Shown here: one piece after another, positions 33,353 to 40,933 of the stretch
How positions within the stretch are numbered: the stretch's first letter is position 1
How the letters are laid out: each line of letters begins with the position of its first letter
Origin: an uncultured Pelagibacteraceae bacterium
GTDB lineage: Bacteria; Pseudomonadota; Alphaproteobacteria; Pelagibacterales; Pelagibacteraceae
Assembly: GCA_902596325.1 (NCBI GenBank)
Contig: CACJTN010000006.1
Location: 1-56,723, forward strand
DNA length: 56,723 nt
Direction: 5' to 3'
The notes under the pieces: generated by a model
Database searches by the model: none
Seen by the model: the letters and a program-made list of their open reading frames with translations, nothing else
What the model was told of the DNA's origin: nothing
Translations under genes and position numbers: made by a program

Positions 33353-33643
33353 ATGGAAAAAGAAATGTTAGCTTTAGTTAATCTTAAAGACGGTAAGCTA
33401 GAAACTTTTATGGGTTGGATGCAGTCTGACGAAGGTATGGAGGTAAGAAAAAGTCTTGCTTATCCTGAAAAAACCATTGGAGGAATGAAACCAGATAAAA
33501 GTGGTATTTTATTTAAAGTTTCAGTTCATAATGAAGCAGGAATGAAAGAATTTGTAGCTGGAAAAAATCCCAAAGCTAAAGCAATTTATGCGGAATGTGT
33601 AGATAATGTACAACTTTGGGAATTATCAAAAGTGGATTTTTAA
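33353..33643 (+). CDS. Small alpha/beta protein of 96 residues
   Basis: No named family recognised. A strand MLALVNLKDGKLETFMGWM is followed by EGMEVRKSLAYPEKTIGGM and strand ILFKVSVHNEAGMKEF. This suggests a dimeric alpha/beta-barrel (ABM-like) fold. Soluble, no signal peptide. A strong AAGGAG precedes it. It lies between the SnoaL pair and the secreted Cys pair. It may be a co-expressed partner of the proteins around it. Confidence 0.65.
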   Translation: MEKEMLALVNLKDGKLETFMGWMQSDEGMEVRKSLAYPEKTIGGMKPDKSGILFKVSVHNEAGMKEFVAGKNPKAKAIYAECVDNVQLWELSKVDF

Positions 33644-33645
33644 TT

Positions 33646-34023
33646 ATGAGAAAATTTTTTTTTATTTTATTTAGTTTGGTATTTATAAATAACGCAAATG
33701 CAGGAGACTTAAGTAAAGAGAAAACTGAAAAGGCATGGGATTGTGTTGGTATATATATGGCTAATTACTTTTTACCATCTGGAGAAACTTTTGAATATAG
33801 TATGAAGGAAAAATCTATGGCTTCTGTTAAAGTGTGGAAAACTTATGCTTTAGAGATTGGTATTAAAGAAAAAGATTGGGACGAAGGAACTAATAAAGCA
33901 GTTGATAAACATTATGGCTCTAAATACAATAAAGAATTAACTGATAATTGTCATACTTTTTTAGAAGAAACTATTCCAAATGGTAAAGACCGTGTCGAAA
34001 AAGTTGTTCAGACCTTATATTAA
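33646..34023 (+). CDS. Secreted Cys-pair protein A (tandem paralogue)
   Basis: 125 residues with a signal peptide: hydrophobic residues 4-15, cleavage near NANAG. The mature part has two conserved Cys, one in WDCVGIYMANYFLP and one in DNCHTFLEET, which may form a disulfide. It ends IPNGKDRVEKVVQTLY. I chose the ATG at 33646 because a longer frame starts inside the previous gene without a signal peptide. The neighbouring protein 3 bases downstream has the same layout. No named family recognised. Confidence 0.7.
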   Translation: MRKFFFILFSLVFINNANAGDLSKEKTEKAWDCVGIYMANYFLPSGETFEYSMKEKSMASVKVWKTYALEIGIKEKDWDEGTNKAVDKHYGSKYNKELTDNCHTFLEETIPNGKDRVEKVVQTLY

Positions 34024-34025
34024 AA

Positions 34026-34403
34026 GTGAAGAAGATATTTTTAAGTTTGATAATCGTTTTTTACACTACTATTTCTTTTGCAGGAGGTCATATAACTAAA
34101 AAGGACAAGGAAAAAGCTATAAAATGCTTGGGTCATTATACTTCAATATCATTTATACCTGCTAATGAAATTGAGGCCATCAGACTTGAATACGCTTTAG
34201 CCTCTTATAAAATTGTAAGAGAATATCTACTGAATGAAAAAGTTAAAGGTGAAGAAATTAATAAAGGGACTAATGAAGAATTGGACAAATTAATTGGTAA
34301 ACCATTTAACGAAGAAAGGAATGATAAATGTAATTCATTTATTTATGATTTGATACCAGGTTCTAAAGATCAAATCGAAAAACTAAGAGGAACATTAGAA
34401 TAA
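34026..34403 (+). CDS. Secreted Cys-pair protein B (tandem paralogue)
   Basis: 125 residues, GTG start 2 bases after its paralogue's stop. Signal peptide, then two Cys at the matching places (IKCLGHYTSISFIP and DKCNSFIYDLIPG), then KDQIEKLRGTLE. The pair has equal length. The similarity is low but the order of motifs is the same, so they are tandem duplicates. Probably periplasmic; role unknown. Confidence 0.7.
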   Translation: MKKIFLSLIIVFYTTISFAGGHITKKDKEKAIKCLGHYTSISFIPANEIEAIRLEYALASYKIVREYLLNEKVKGEEINKGTNEELDKLIGKPFNEERNDKCNSFIYDLIPGSKDQIEKLRGTLE

Positions 34404-34414
34404 TAGGAGAATAT

Positions 34415-34738
34415 ATGGCAAAATTTTATTTAATAGGTAAAATAAGTGGAGAATTAATGAAGAGAATGCAGAATGAACCAACAGCAGACAGATTTGCCTC
34501 TACAAAAAAGGCGACAGAAGCAGCTGGTTTAAAGCTTGTTTCTTACGAGTGGGTAAGAGGCAGATTTGATGTAATTTCTTGCGTTGAAGGAGAATACGAG
34601 CAAGCTGTTGCATTGAAAATAGCCTTTAAAAATTCAGGCCTTATGGATGATTTAATGGTTCATGAGGTAATTGATTATAATAAAGCTTTTAGCAACGCAG
34701 CAAATGCAGCTAACAGTGTGATTAAACCAGGAAAATAA
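34415..34738 (+). CDS. GYD-domain small protein
   Basis: 107 residues. The start FYLIGKISGELMKRM, then a GLKLVSYEWVRGRFDVISCVEG block, fits the GYD (dimeric alpha/beta-barrel) family in which GYD is part of the strand-turn GRFDV. It is soluble. AGGAG precedes the ATG. The function of GYD proteins is not established. It stands beside a DUF1330 protein of a related fold. Confidence 0.75.
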   Translation: MAKFYLIGKISGELMKRMQNEPTADRFASTKKATEAAGLKLVSYEWVRGRFDVISCVEGEYEQAVALKIAFKNSGLMDDLMVHEVIDYNKAFSNAANAANSVIKPGK

Positions 34739-34756
34739 TATTGAAAGGAGATTAAG

Positions 34757-35065
34757 ATGGGAAAAGCATATGTTATAGCTCATCCAAAGGTAATAAATAT
34801 GGATAAGTTCAAAACCGATTATGCATCAAAAGTTGATGCAACAATTGCTGCATTTGGAGGAAAGTTCTTAGTTAGAACACCAGATAAACTAGCAACTGAA
34901 GGTGAGCAAGGAACTCTTACAGTAGTTATCGAATTTGAGAGTAAAGAAAAAGCAATGGGATGGTACAATTCAGATGCTCATCAACAAATAGTTGGACACA
35001 GAAGGTCAAATACAGATGAAAAGAGTACTTTTGTAATAGCTGAAGAGTCTAGTACAATGAAATAA
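34757..35065 (+). CDS. DUF1330 small protein
   Basis: 102 residues, DUF1330 (dimeric alpha/beta-barrel). KAYVIAHPKV, FGGKFLVRT, LTVVIEFESKEKAMGWYNSDAHQQI are all standard DUF1330 blocks. Function not established. A GAAAGGAG site lies 8 bases before the ATG. The repeated combination of this fold, NTF2-like proteins and GYD in one run suggests that these small ligand-binding folds act on one class of molecule. Confidence 0.85.
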   Translation: MGKAYVIAHPKVINMDKFKTDYASKVDATIAAFGGKFLVRTPDKLATEGEQGTLTVVIEFESKEKAMGWYNSDAHQQIVGHRRSNTDEKSTFVIAEESSTMK

Positions 35066-35084
35066 AACAATAGGAGAATAAATA

Positions 35085-35405
35085 ATGTCAATAATAGAAA
35101 AATATAGTGGTGCGATTAAAAATAAAGATGAGTCAACTATGAATGATCTTTTGCACGATGATTTTAAATTTACAATGCATAAATCGGGTAATACTTTAGG
35201 AAAAAGTGACATAATTAAATGGGCTATGAGTGGTGACATAAAACAAGATAAATCAAGAGTGGTTTATGAAAATGATGAAGTCGGTGTTCACCATGCATTT
35301 GTAACTTTTGATGACGGTAATGTTGAAGCAGTGATGGCAGTTTATAGATATAAAGATGGAAAGATTATAAGTCTTGAGACTGGTGCCACTCCTATGCCAA
35401 AATAA
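35085..35405 (+). CDS. NTF2/SnoaL-like small protein C
   Basis: 106 residues. IEKYSGAIKNKDESTMNDLLHDDFKFTMHKSGNTLG is the usual N-terminal helix-turn-strand of NTF2-like proteins. The end YRYKDGKIISLETGATP recalls the C-terminal strand. It is the most diverged of three such proteins in the run. Strong AGGAG before ATG. The stop abuts the GTG of the TPR gene. Ligand and function unknown. Confidence 0.75.
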   Translation: MSIIEKYSGAIKNKDESTMNDLLHDDFKFTMHKSGNTLGKSDIIKWAMSGDIKQDKSRVVYENDEVGVHHAFVTFDDGNVEAVMAVYRYKDGKIISLETGATPMPK

Positions 35406-35957
35406 GTGAAAAAAATATTACTAACTATTACGTTCTTTTCTTTATCGTTTTTTTCGTATGCAAATGATCAATACGATGCACAATTAAATAATTTATTTAA
35501 TCAATTAAAGAGCACGGGCAGCTCAATTGCTGCAAAGGAAATAGAAACTAAAATTTGGAAAATGTGGACCACGCATCCCTCTGAAGAAAGTCTTACAAAC
35601 TTATTAGCTAAAGGTTCATACTATATGTCTCAAAACCAATTGACCTCAGCACATAATGTGTTTTCAAAAGCTATAGAATTAGATCCTAAATGGGCAGAGG
35701 CTTGGAATAAAAGAGCGACAGTACTTTATTTGATGGGTAATTATGAGCTTTCTCAAAATGATATAGATGAAGTTTTAAAATTAGAGAAAAGACACTTTGG
35801 TGCTTTATCTGGACAAGGAATGGTTCAAACAGCTCTAAAGAATTATCAAAAAGCAATAGACAGTTATGTTGAAGCTCATAAAGTTTATCCTGCTATGAAA
35901 ACACCTTTAATCATGATAGAGAAATTGCAAGTTTTAATACAACAAGAAAGTATATGA
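35406..35957 (+). CDS. Secreted TPR protein
   Basis: 183 residues, GTG start directly after the previous stop (TAAGTG). The signal peptide ends near SYAND. Three TPR-like repeats follow: SYYMSQNQLTSAHNVFSKA, RATVLYLMGNYELSQ and GQGMVQTALKNYQKAIDSY. It is probably periplasmic and may hold partners together. It lies between the soluble and membrane parts of the small-gene run, so it could link the two; that is inference only. Confidence 0.8.
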   Translation: MKKILLTITFFSLSFFSYANDQYDAQLNNLFNQLKSTGSSIAAKEIETKIWKMWTTHPSEESLTNLLAKGSYYMSQNQLTSAHNVFSKAIELDPKWAEAWNKRATVLYLMGNYELSQNDIDEVLKLEKRHFGALSGQGMVQTALKNYQKAIDSYVEAHKVYPAMKTPLIMIEKLQVLIQQESI

Positions 35958-35963
35958 CATATA

Positions 35964-36179
35964 ATGAATCAATTACTTTTTTTTTGCATTATTTTAACTG
36001 CGTTTGATTTATTTCTAATTGTATACGCACTAACAATTCCTCTTTATCCACAAAAATGGAGAGACAAAGTCAACAAAAAATACCAAAATGAAACAGCAAC
36101 TGGTATAACAATAATATTTGTAACTTTAGCTACTTGTTTTTCATGGATAATTTATTTTTATTTTAAAATTTTTATTTAA
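35964..36179 (+). CDS. Small membrane protein of 71 residues
   Basis: Two hydrophobic helices (about 4-27 and 48-68) separated by a loop with PQKWRDKVNKKYQNETATG. No named family recognised. It begins 6 bases after the TPR gene, so it is part of the run. There is no catalytic signature. Translation is likely because the gene is well spaced and the membrane pattern is clear. Confidence 0.6.
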   Translation: MNQLLFFCIILTAFDLFLIVYALTIPLYPQKWRDKVNKKYQNETATGITIIFVTLATCFSWIIYFYFKIFI

Positions 36180-36181
36180 AG

Positions 36182-36443
36182 TTAAACTGATTTAATGATC
36201 CCTAAAAAATTTTCAAATCTCGTATTTACACTAATTATGGGTTTTGGAATGAGTCTGCTAATGACTTTAATTATTACATATATCAATACTGGAATGGATA
36301 GTGAATTTATTGATAGATTCTTAAAAGCCTGGTCAATAAGCTTTCCAATAGCAATAACGGCTATTTTAATTGTTGCTCCTGTTACAAGAAAATTTGTAGA
36401 TAAAATTACTAAATCATCTTAGAATGATTTTAAACTGATTTAA
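36182..36443 (+). repeat. Two copies of a 14-base sequence before small membrane genes
   Basis: TTAAACTGATTTAA occurs exactly at 36182-36195 and 36430-36443. In each case it lies directly before a small membrane protein gene (start 36195 and 36448). It is weakly palindromic (TTAAA...TTTAA). It could be an operator or an mRNA element shared by the two genes, or a remnant of duplication. The AT-rich background lowers its significance. Confidence 0.35.
36195..36422 (+). CDS. DUF2798-like small membrane protein
   Basis: 75 residues. Two hydrophobic helices surround FIDRFLKAWSISFPIAITAILIVAPVTRKFVDKI, the typical DUF2798 core with a Pro in the second helix. Function unknown. A 14-base sequence TTAAACTGATTTAA ends at its start codon (36182-36195) and recurs before the next gene (36430-36443). 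Confidence 0.78.
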   Translation: MIPKKFSNLVFTLIMGFGMSLLMTLIITYINTGMDSEFIDRFLKAWSISFPIAITAILIVAPVTRKFVDKITKSS

Positions 36444-36447
36444 AAAA

Positions 36448-36693
36448 ATGTTTAAAATAATAATATTATACGAAGTGGTCTTTATAATATTTTGGAATGT
36501 TCTTTATTTTGCTAATGGAGATTTCAATTCCTGGGTTGGCGATCAGTTTTTAGCAGCTTTATATACTTTCTTATCAACTATGGCTCTTGGACTTACAGTT
36601 GTCTATATAATTTATGTAACTGCAAAATTATCAGGCTTTTTAGATAAAATTAGAAGTACAAAAGACCCTAGAAGAGATATTGGTCACCAATAA
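36448..36693 (+). CDS. Small membrane protein of 81 residues (last of the run)
   Basis: Two hydrophobic helices (about 2-22 and 33-64) and a basic tail with IRSTKDPRRDIG. No named family recognised. The 14-mer repeat seen before the previous gene also precedes this one. It converges with the DUF952 gene, whose end it overlaps by 26 bases. It is likely the end of the small-gene unit; no hairpin terminator was seen. Confidence 0.55.
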   Translation: MFKIIILYEVVFIIFWNVLYFANGDFNSWVGDQFLAALYTFLSTMALGLTVVYIIYVTAKLSGFLDKIRSTKDPRRDIGHQ

Positions 36694-36991
36694 TTTCTTT
36701 GCTGTCTAGAACATTTTCTATTTGTAATTTTGAATATAAATGAGGAAACTTTTCATCGTTAGTTGATTTTTCCCAAATAAGATTATTTAAAGTATCCGTT
36801 TTTAAAATTAATAAAACTAAATCTTTTTGATTTGAAAAGTATTTTTTTAAAGTTTGATTTACTTGTTCTCTATCTGATAAATGAATAAAGCCATCCTCGA
36901 TATCTTTGTTTGATCCATGCCAAGTTTTTTTTTCTTTAAAAAAATTCCATTCTTTTTTCGTGCAAATCTTATAAACATAGTCAATTCTCAT
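36668..36991 (-). CDS. DUF952-family protein
   Basis: 107 residues. YVYKICTKKEWNFFKEKKTW, then DGFIHLSDREQVNQTLKKYF and DEKFPHLYSKL are the family markers (FIHxS and FPHLY). DUF952 proteins are small soluble proteins of unproven role that recall ADP-ribosyl-binding folds. The ATG overlaps the next gene's stop by 1 base, so it is downstream of the AhpD-like gene in one unit. Confidence 0.87.
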   Translation of the reverse strand: MRIDYVYKICTKKEWNFFKEKKTWHGSNKDIEDGFIHLSDREQVNQTLKKYFSNQKDLVLLILKTDTLNNLIWEKSTNDEKFPHLYSKLQIENVLDSKEIIGDQYLF

Positions 36992-37383
36992 TATTTAAAT
37001 TTATTGTCTAATTCTACCTGATATCCTTCCACCAATCTATTTGCTTCATTTGCCATTCCTGTTACTGCTATCATTTCACTTAACATTTCTTTAGTAGCTC
37101 CCTTTTTCATAGCCGCAGCACTGTGAGATCTTATGCAGTATTCACATCCATTAGTCACAGATACAGCAACATAAATTAACTCCTTAGTCATTTCATCTAA
37201 GGCACCTTTCTTCATCACTTGCTTCATGGAACTCCAAGTTCTTTCAAGGGTGTCTGGGTCATTGGCAATGTATTTCCAAAAGTTTGGAACATCCTCAATT
37301 TTCCTTGTAGTTTTAATGTCATCGAAAACTTCCTTTACTTTTCCCATTATTTCGTTTTCATTTATAGGTTTAAAGATTGTCAT
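36991..37383 (-). CDS. Carboxymuconolactone decarboxylase/AhpD-like protein
   Basis: 130 residues. The CxxC motif GCEYCIRSHSAA with a nearby His is the redox centre of AhpD-like proteins, which couple peroxiredoxins to electron donors. The rest of the length, with KELIYVAVSVTNG before the motif, is normal. Soluble. It lies 10 bases after the HisN-like gene on the same strand. A peroxidase-support role is family knowledge, not shown here. Confidence 0.87.
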   Translation of the reverse strand: MTIFKPINENEIMGKVKEVFDDIKTTRKIEDVPNFWKYIANDPDTLERTWSSMKQVMKKGALDEMTKELIYVAVSVTNGCEYCIRSHSAAAMKKGATKEMLSEMIAVTGMANEANRLVEGYQVELDNKFK

Positions 37384-37393
37384 ATTCCTCCTT

Positions 37394-38197
37394 TTAAGAC
37401 ACTGATTTAAGTAATTTAATCATTTGATTTTTATTTTTTTCGTTATTGGCAACAATAATTTTGCCACCATTTATTGGTTCATCACCTTTCCATGTTGAAA
37501 CTTTTCCACCAGCAGCTCTGATAATGGGAATTAATGGATGTATGTCCCAAATTTTATTACCACACTGAATAACTATATCTAACTTTCCCTCAGCCATATG
37601 TGAATAACTTAAAGCATCAAAGCATGGAAACTGTAATAATTTTAATACTTTTGGTATTTTCATTTGTTTTTTTAAAGACAATACTCCATGAAATGCACCG
37701 GCTATTCTCGCTTTTTTGAATATAACTTTGTTATTTACTTTTATTTTTTTTCTTTTTCCATTTTCAAATTTATAAGCAACTTTATGATTAAAATTTATGT
37801 AATATTTTTTTAATGATGGAAAATTTGCTAACCCAATAATTGGTATTCCTTTATAATTAAGTGATATTAGATTACTCCAAGATGGGTTTCCAATAACATA
37901 TGATCTAGTTCCATCAATTGGATCTATTACCCAAGAATATTCGCTTTTAGATATTTTTTTTCCAAATTCTTCTCCTATAATTTGATGTTCAGGAAATTTT
38001 TTTGTAATTTTTGACCTTATAAACCTTTCAAATGCCTTGTCTGATGATGTGACTGGATCGTAACCTCTGCCTTTAAGTTTGTTAGTAACTTGAAAAGACT
38101 TACTCAATTTTTTGTTGTAAAATTTAGTTAATTCTTTAGCTAAATTATTGAGAAACTTGAAATAAGTTTCATAATTGAATTTTTTTATCTGTGGCAT
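37394..38197 (-). CDS. Inositol-monophosphatase-family phosphatase (HisN-type)
   Basis: 267 residues. The metal-binding motifs are GEEFGK and DPIDGTRSYVIG, and the second half has WDIHPLIPIIRAAGGKVSTW. The family covers inositol-phosphatase, HisN and 3'-nucleotidases. Substitutions such as the GTRSYV after DPID suit histidinol-phosphatase-type enzymes. It is the first gene of a minus-strand unit (HisN, AhpD-like, DUF952). Function is only family-level. Confidence 0.82.
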   Translation of the reverse strand: MPQIKKFNYETYFKFLNNLAKELTKFYNKKLSKSFQVTNKLKGRGYDPVTSSDKAFERFIRSKITKKFPEHQIIGEEFGKKISKSEYSWVIDPIDGTRSYVIGNPSWSNLISLNYKGIPIIGLANFPSLKKYYINFNHKVAYKFENGKRKKIKVNNKVIFKKARIAGAFHGVLSLKKQMKIPKVLKLLQFPCFDALSYSHMAEGKLDIVIQCGNKIWDIHPLIPIIRAAGGKVSTWKGDEPINGGKIIVANNEKNKNQMIKLLKSVS

Positions 38198-38261
38198 GAT
38201 AATCTTTACTTACTATTTTATTTATCTTGATAAAAGTTAAATTTTAAATAATCCTATAATA

Positions 38262-39365
38262 ATGAAGATAGAATTAAGTGAAAATAGGGTCCTCTTTAAA
38301 AACGGATCTTCTTCTCAGGAGATACATCCATTCTGGTTACGGGAAAGAGTTACAAATGAGGAGTATTTCGATAACAATACACAACAAAGAAAATTTGATC
38401 CAACTTTTTTAAAAACAGATGTTGAAATAAAAAGTGCTAAAATAAATAGTGATTTTCTAGAAATAAATTTTAATGATGGAGTAAATTTTAAGTTAGAAAT
38501 TAATAAAATTATACAGGAATTTTCAAAAGATGATCTCTTAATTCAATCAATTAAAAAAGAAAAATGGGACTCAAATTTTAAAAATATAAAAAAGTACAAT
38601 TACTCTCAAAGCATGTTTGAAAGTAAAGAAATGTATGAACTTTTAATTAATTTCTATAAATATGGTTTTGTAATAATAAAGGATGTGCCGACAAATGATA
38701 ATTTTATTGTTAAATTCGCAAATTCTATTGGAAGTATAAGGAGAACAAACTTTGGAGAGTTTTTCAATGTAAAGTCGGTTCCAAATCCTAATGATCTTGC
38801 TTATACATCTTTGCCTTTAGCGCCTCATACTGATAATCCTTATAGAAATCCAGTTCCATGTATCCAGCTTTTACACTGTATAACAAATGAAGTGAGTGGT
38901 GGTTTTTCAACATTAGTGGATGGATATACTGTTACTGAAGATTTAAAAAAAGAATTTAAAGATTATTACGATATTTTAACTAAAGTTAAAGTTAAGTTTA
39001 AATTTATAGATAAAGATGTCGTATTAGAGGGGTGGTCTGAATTAATTAAATTAGACGAAAATAAAGAGTTTAAACAAGTTAAATTTAGTCCAAGATTAGA
39101 CTTTGTTCCAATATTAGAAAAGAGTGAGTTAGATTTATATTATAAAGCAAGAAATAAAATTTCCTCAATGTATAATTCTAATAAATATAGAATTGAATTT
39201 AAATTAATCCCTGGAGACATATTGATGATGGATAATTATAGACTATTACATGGTAGAACTGAATTCGATACAAATGAAGGAAGTAGGTTTCTTCAAGGTG
39301 CCTACATTGATTTTGACAGCACTGAGGGAAAATTAAGACATCTTAAGAGAAAATTTAATTTTTGA
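38262..39365 (+). CDS. Gamma-butyrobetaine-hydroxylase-like Fe(II)/2-oxoglutarate dioxygenase
   Basis: 367 residues. The N-terminal zinc-like/DUF971 portion begins IELSENRVLFKNGSSS with HPFWLRERV. The catalytic half has HTDNPYRNPVP (HxD) and the distal His in LLHGRTEF. It probably hydroxylates a betaine, trimethyllysine-like or related quaternary amine. It is followed by an EamA transporter whose TTG start overlaps its stop. Divergent from HisN-like gene. Substrate unknown. Confidence 0.88.
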   Translation: MKIELSENRVLFKNGSSSQEIHPFWLRERVTNEEYFDNNTQQRKFDPTFLKTDVEIKSAKINSDFLEINFNDGVNFKLEINKIIQEFSKDDLLIQSIKKEKWDSNFKNIKKYNYSQSMFESKEMYELLINFYKYGFVIIKDVPTNDNFIVKFANSIGSIRRTNFGEFFNVKSVPNPNDLAYTSLPLAPHTDNPYRNPVPCIQLLHCITNEVSGGFSTLVDGYTVTEDLKKEFKDYYDILTKVKVKFKFIDKDVVLEGWSELIKLDENKEFKQVKFSPRLDFVPILEKSELDLYYKARNKISSMYNSNKYRIEFKLIPGDILMMDNYRLLHGRTEFDTNEGSRFLQGAYIDFDSTEGKLRHLKRKFNF

Positions 39366-40228
39366 CAATTAAAGACTCACTTATTGCATCTTTAGTCCCA
39401 ATATTTTTAGGTTTTGGTTTCGTCATTGCAAAACCTGCTATGGATGACTTTCCTCCAATTCTTTTGATGGGATTAAGATTTACTTTTGCAGCATCAATTT
39501 TAATTTGGTGGTTTCCAATACCTAAAGGATATCTTTTAAAAATTTTTATAGCATCACTAGTAGCAAATACTATTCAGTACAGTGTCACTTATAGTGGATT
39601 AAATTTAATTGATGCGTCTGCTGCTGTTCTCTTGGTTCAAACAGAAGTTCCATTTGGAGTTTTATTTGCTTATTTCATGCTTAAAGAAAAACCAACTATT
39701 AGAAGTTTAATTGGAATATTTGTAGCTTTTATTGGAGTATATATTTTGACTGGCTCACCAAATTTGGATGGTAAATACTTAGGGATTTTTCTAACAATTT
39801 TAGGATCAGGTATATGGGCTTTTGGTCAAGTTTTAGTTAAACCACTTAGCAAAGAGTTAAATCCATTAACTTTGGTTGCTTGGTTAGCATTATTTTCTGG
39901 TCCAATTCTTATTTTATTATCTAATTTATTTGATGGGAATTCATTAAATTATATTAAATCTGCAAGCACAACTTCATGGATAATCGCAATTTATTTAGGT
40001 TTTTTTATGCAGCCAATTACATATGGATGTTTTTATTACGTTTTAAAAAATAATCCAATTTATAAAGTATTACCCATAGTTACTATGGGTATCCCATTAA
40101 CAGGTTTGTTAGCTGCAATTTTACTTCTTAAAGAAAATCCAACGACTGAGTTATACTTCGGAGGTTTAATAATTTTATTTGGTGTAATTTTAATTATTTA
40201 TACAAAAAAAGAAAAAAAAAATAATTAG
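39362..40228 (+). CDS. EamA/DMT-family transporter
   Basis: 288 residues and ten hydrophobic helices in two EamA repeats. The marks are GLRFTFAASILIWW and VLLVQTEVPFGVLFAYFMLKEK. It starts at a TTG that overlaps the previous stop (TTGA), so it is translated by coupling. Drug/metabolite transporters of this kind export many small molecules. It converges with the CcdA-like gene. Substrate not assigned. Confidence 0.87.
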   Translation: MTIKDSLIASLVPIFLGFGFVIAKPAMDDFPPILLMGLRFTFAASILIWWFPIPKGYLLKIFIASLVANTIQYSVTYSGLNLIDASAAVLLVQTEVPFGVLFAYFMLKEKPTIRSLIGIFVAFIGVYILTGSPNLDGKYLGIFLTILGSGIWAFGQVLVKPLSKELNPLTLVAWLALFSGPILILLSNLFDGNSLNYIKSASTTSWIIAIYLGFFMQPITYGCFYYVLKNNPIYKVLPIVTMGIPLTGLLAAILLLKENPTTELYFGGLIILFGVILIIYTKKEKKNN

Positions 40229-40932
40229 CCAAATTTTTGTAAAAATGGCAATATTTCTAAAAGGTAATAGCCTATAACTTGTAGTTGGTTTGTTATAATT
40301 AACAAACCTGTAATTAATAATAAACTTCCACCAACTCTATTTATTAAAACCATTTTTTGTTTTAAATTTTTTGAAACAAGCATAAATTTTTGAATTAAAT
40401 ATCCAGAGAATACAAATGGTAAAGCTAAGCCTATAGAATAAAAACTCAAAAGCATAACACCTTTTGGAAGGCTGTCTGTTGTAGATGCATATATCAAAAT
40501 CGAACCAAGAATAGGTCCTATACAAGGTGTCCATCCAAAAGCAAACGCCATACCAATTAGAATAGGAGCAAAAAAGCCCTTGTTACCTGTTGATTGAATT
40601 CTTTTTTCGTAATTTAAAAACTTAATATTAATAATTCCAATAATATGTAACGAAAAAATTATAATAATTATCCCAGCAAAAATTCTTAATTCGAAAGAAT
40701 TTTTTAGAAGTAATTGACCTATAAATGATGCAGCTGCTCCAAAAATTATAAATACTAATGAAAACCCTAAAGTGAATAATATAATAGGTAATAAGTTTAT
40801 ATTCTTTTTTTCAAGTATTTCATCCAAAGTACTACCTGATATATAGGCTATATAACCAGGAATAAGAGGTAAGACACATGGGGATAAAAAGCTAATTACA
40901 CCAGCGCCTAAAGCAAAGAAAATTTCAAACAT
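40225..40932 (-). CDS. ccdA: CcdA-like cytochrome c biogenesis/thiol transfer membrane protein
   Basis: 235 residues and six hydrophobic helices. The two catalytic Cys are in SFLSPCVLPLIPGY near the start and GWTPCIGPILG in helix 4, as in DsbD beta domains. It moves electrons through the membrane for cytochrome c maturation or disulfide reduction. A frame extends to 40971, but the ATG at 40932 directly after the ppc stop gives the normal length. The gene is 1 base downstream of ppc. Confidence 0.88.
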   Translation of the reverse strand: MFEIFFALGAGVISFLSPCVLPLIPGYIAYISGSTLDEILEKKNINLLPIILFTLGFSLVFIIFGAAASFIGQLLLKNSFELRIFAGIIIIIFSLHIIGIINIKFLNYEKRIQSTGNKGFFAPILIGMAFAFGWTPCIGPILGSILIYASTTDSLPKGVMLLSFYSIGLALPFVFSGYLIQKFMLVSKNLKQKMVLINRVGGSLLLITGLLIITNQLQVIGYYLLEILPFLQKFG

Positions 40933-40933
40933 A

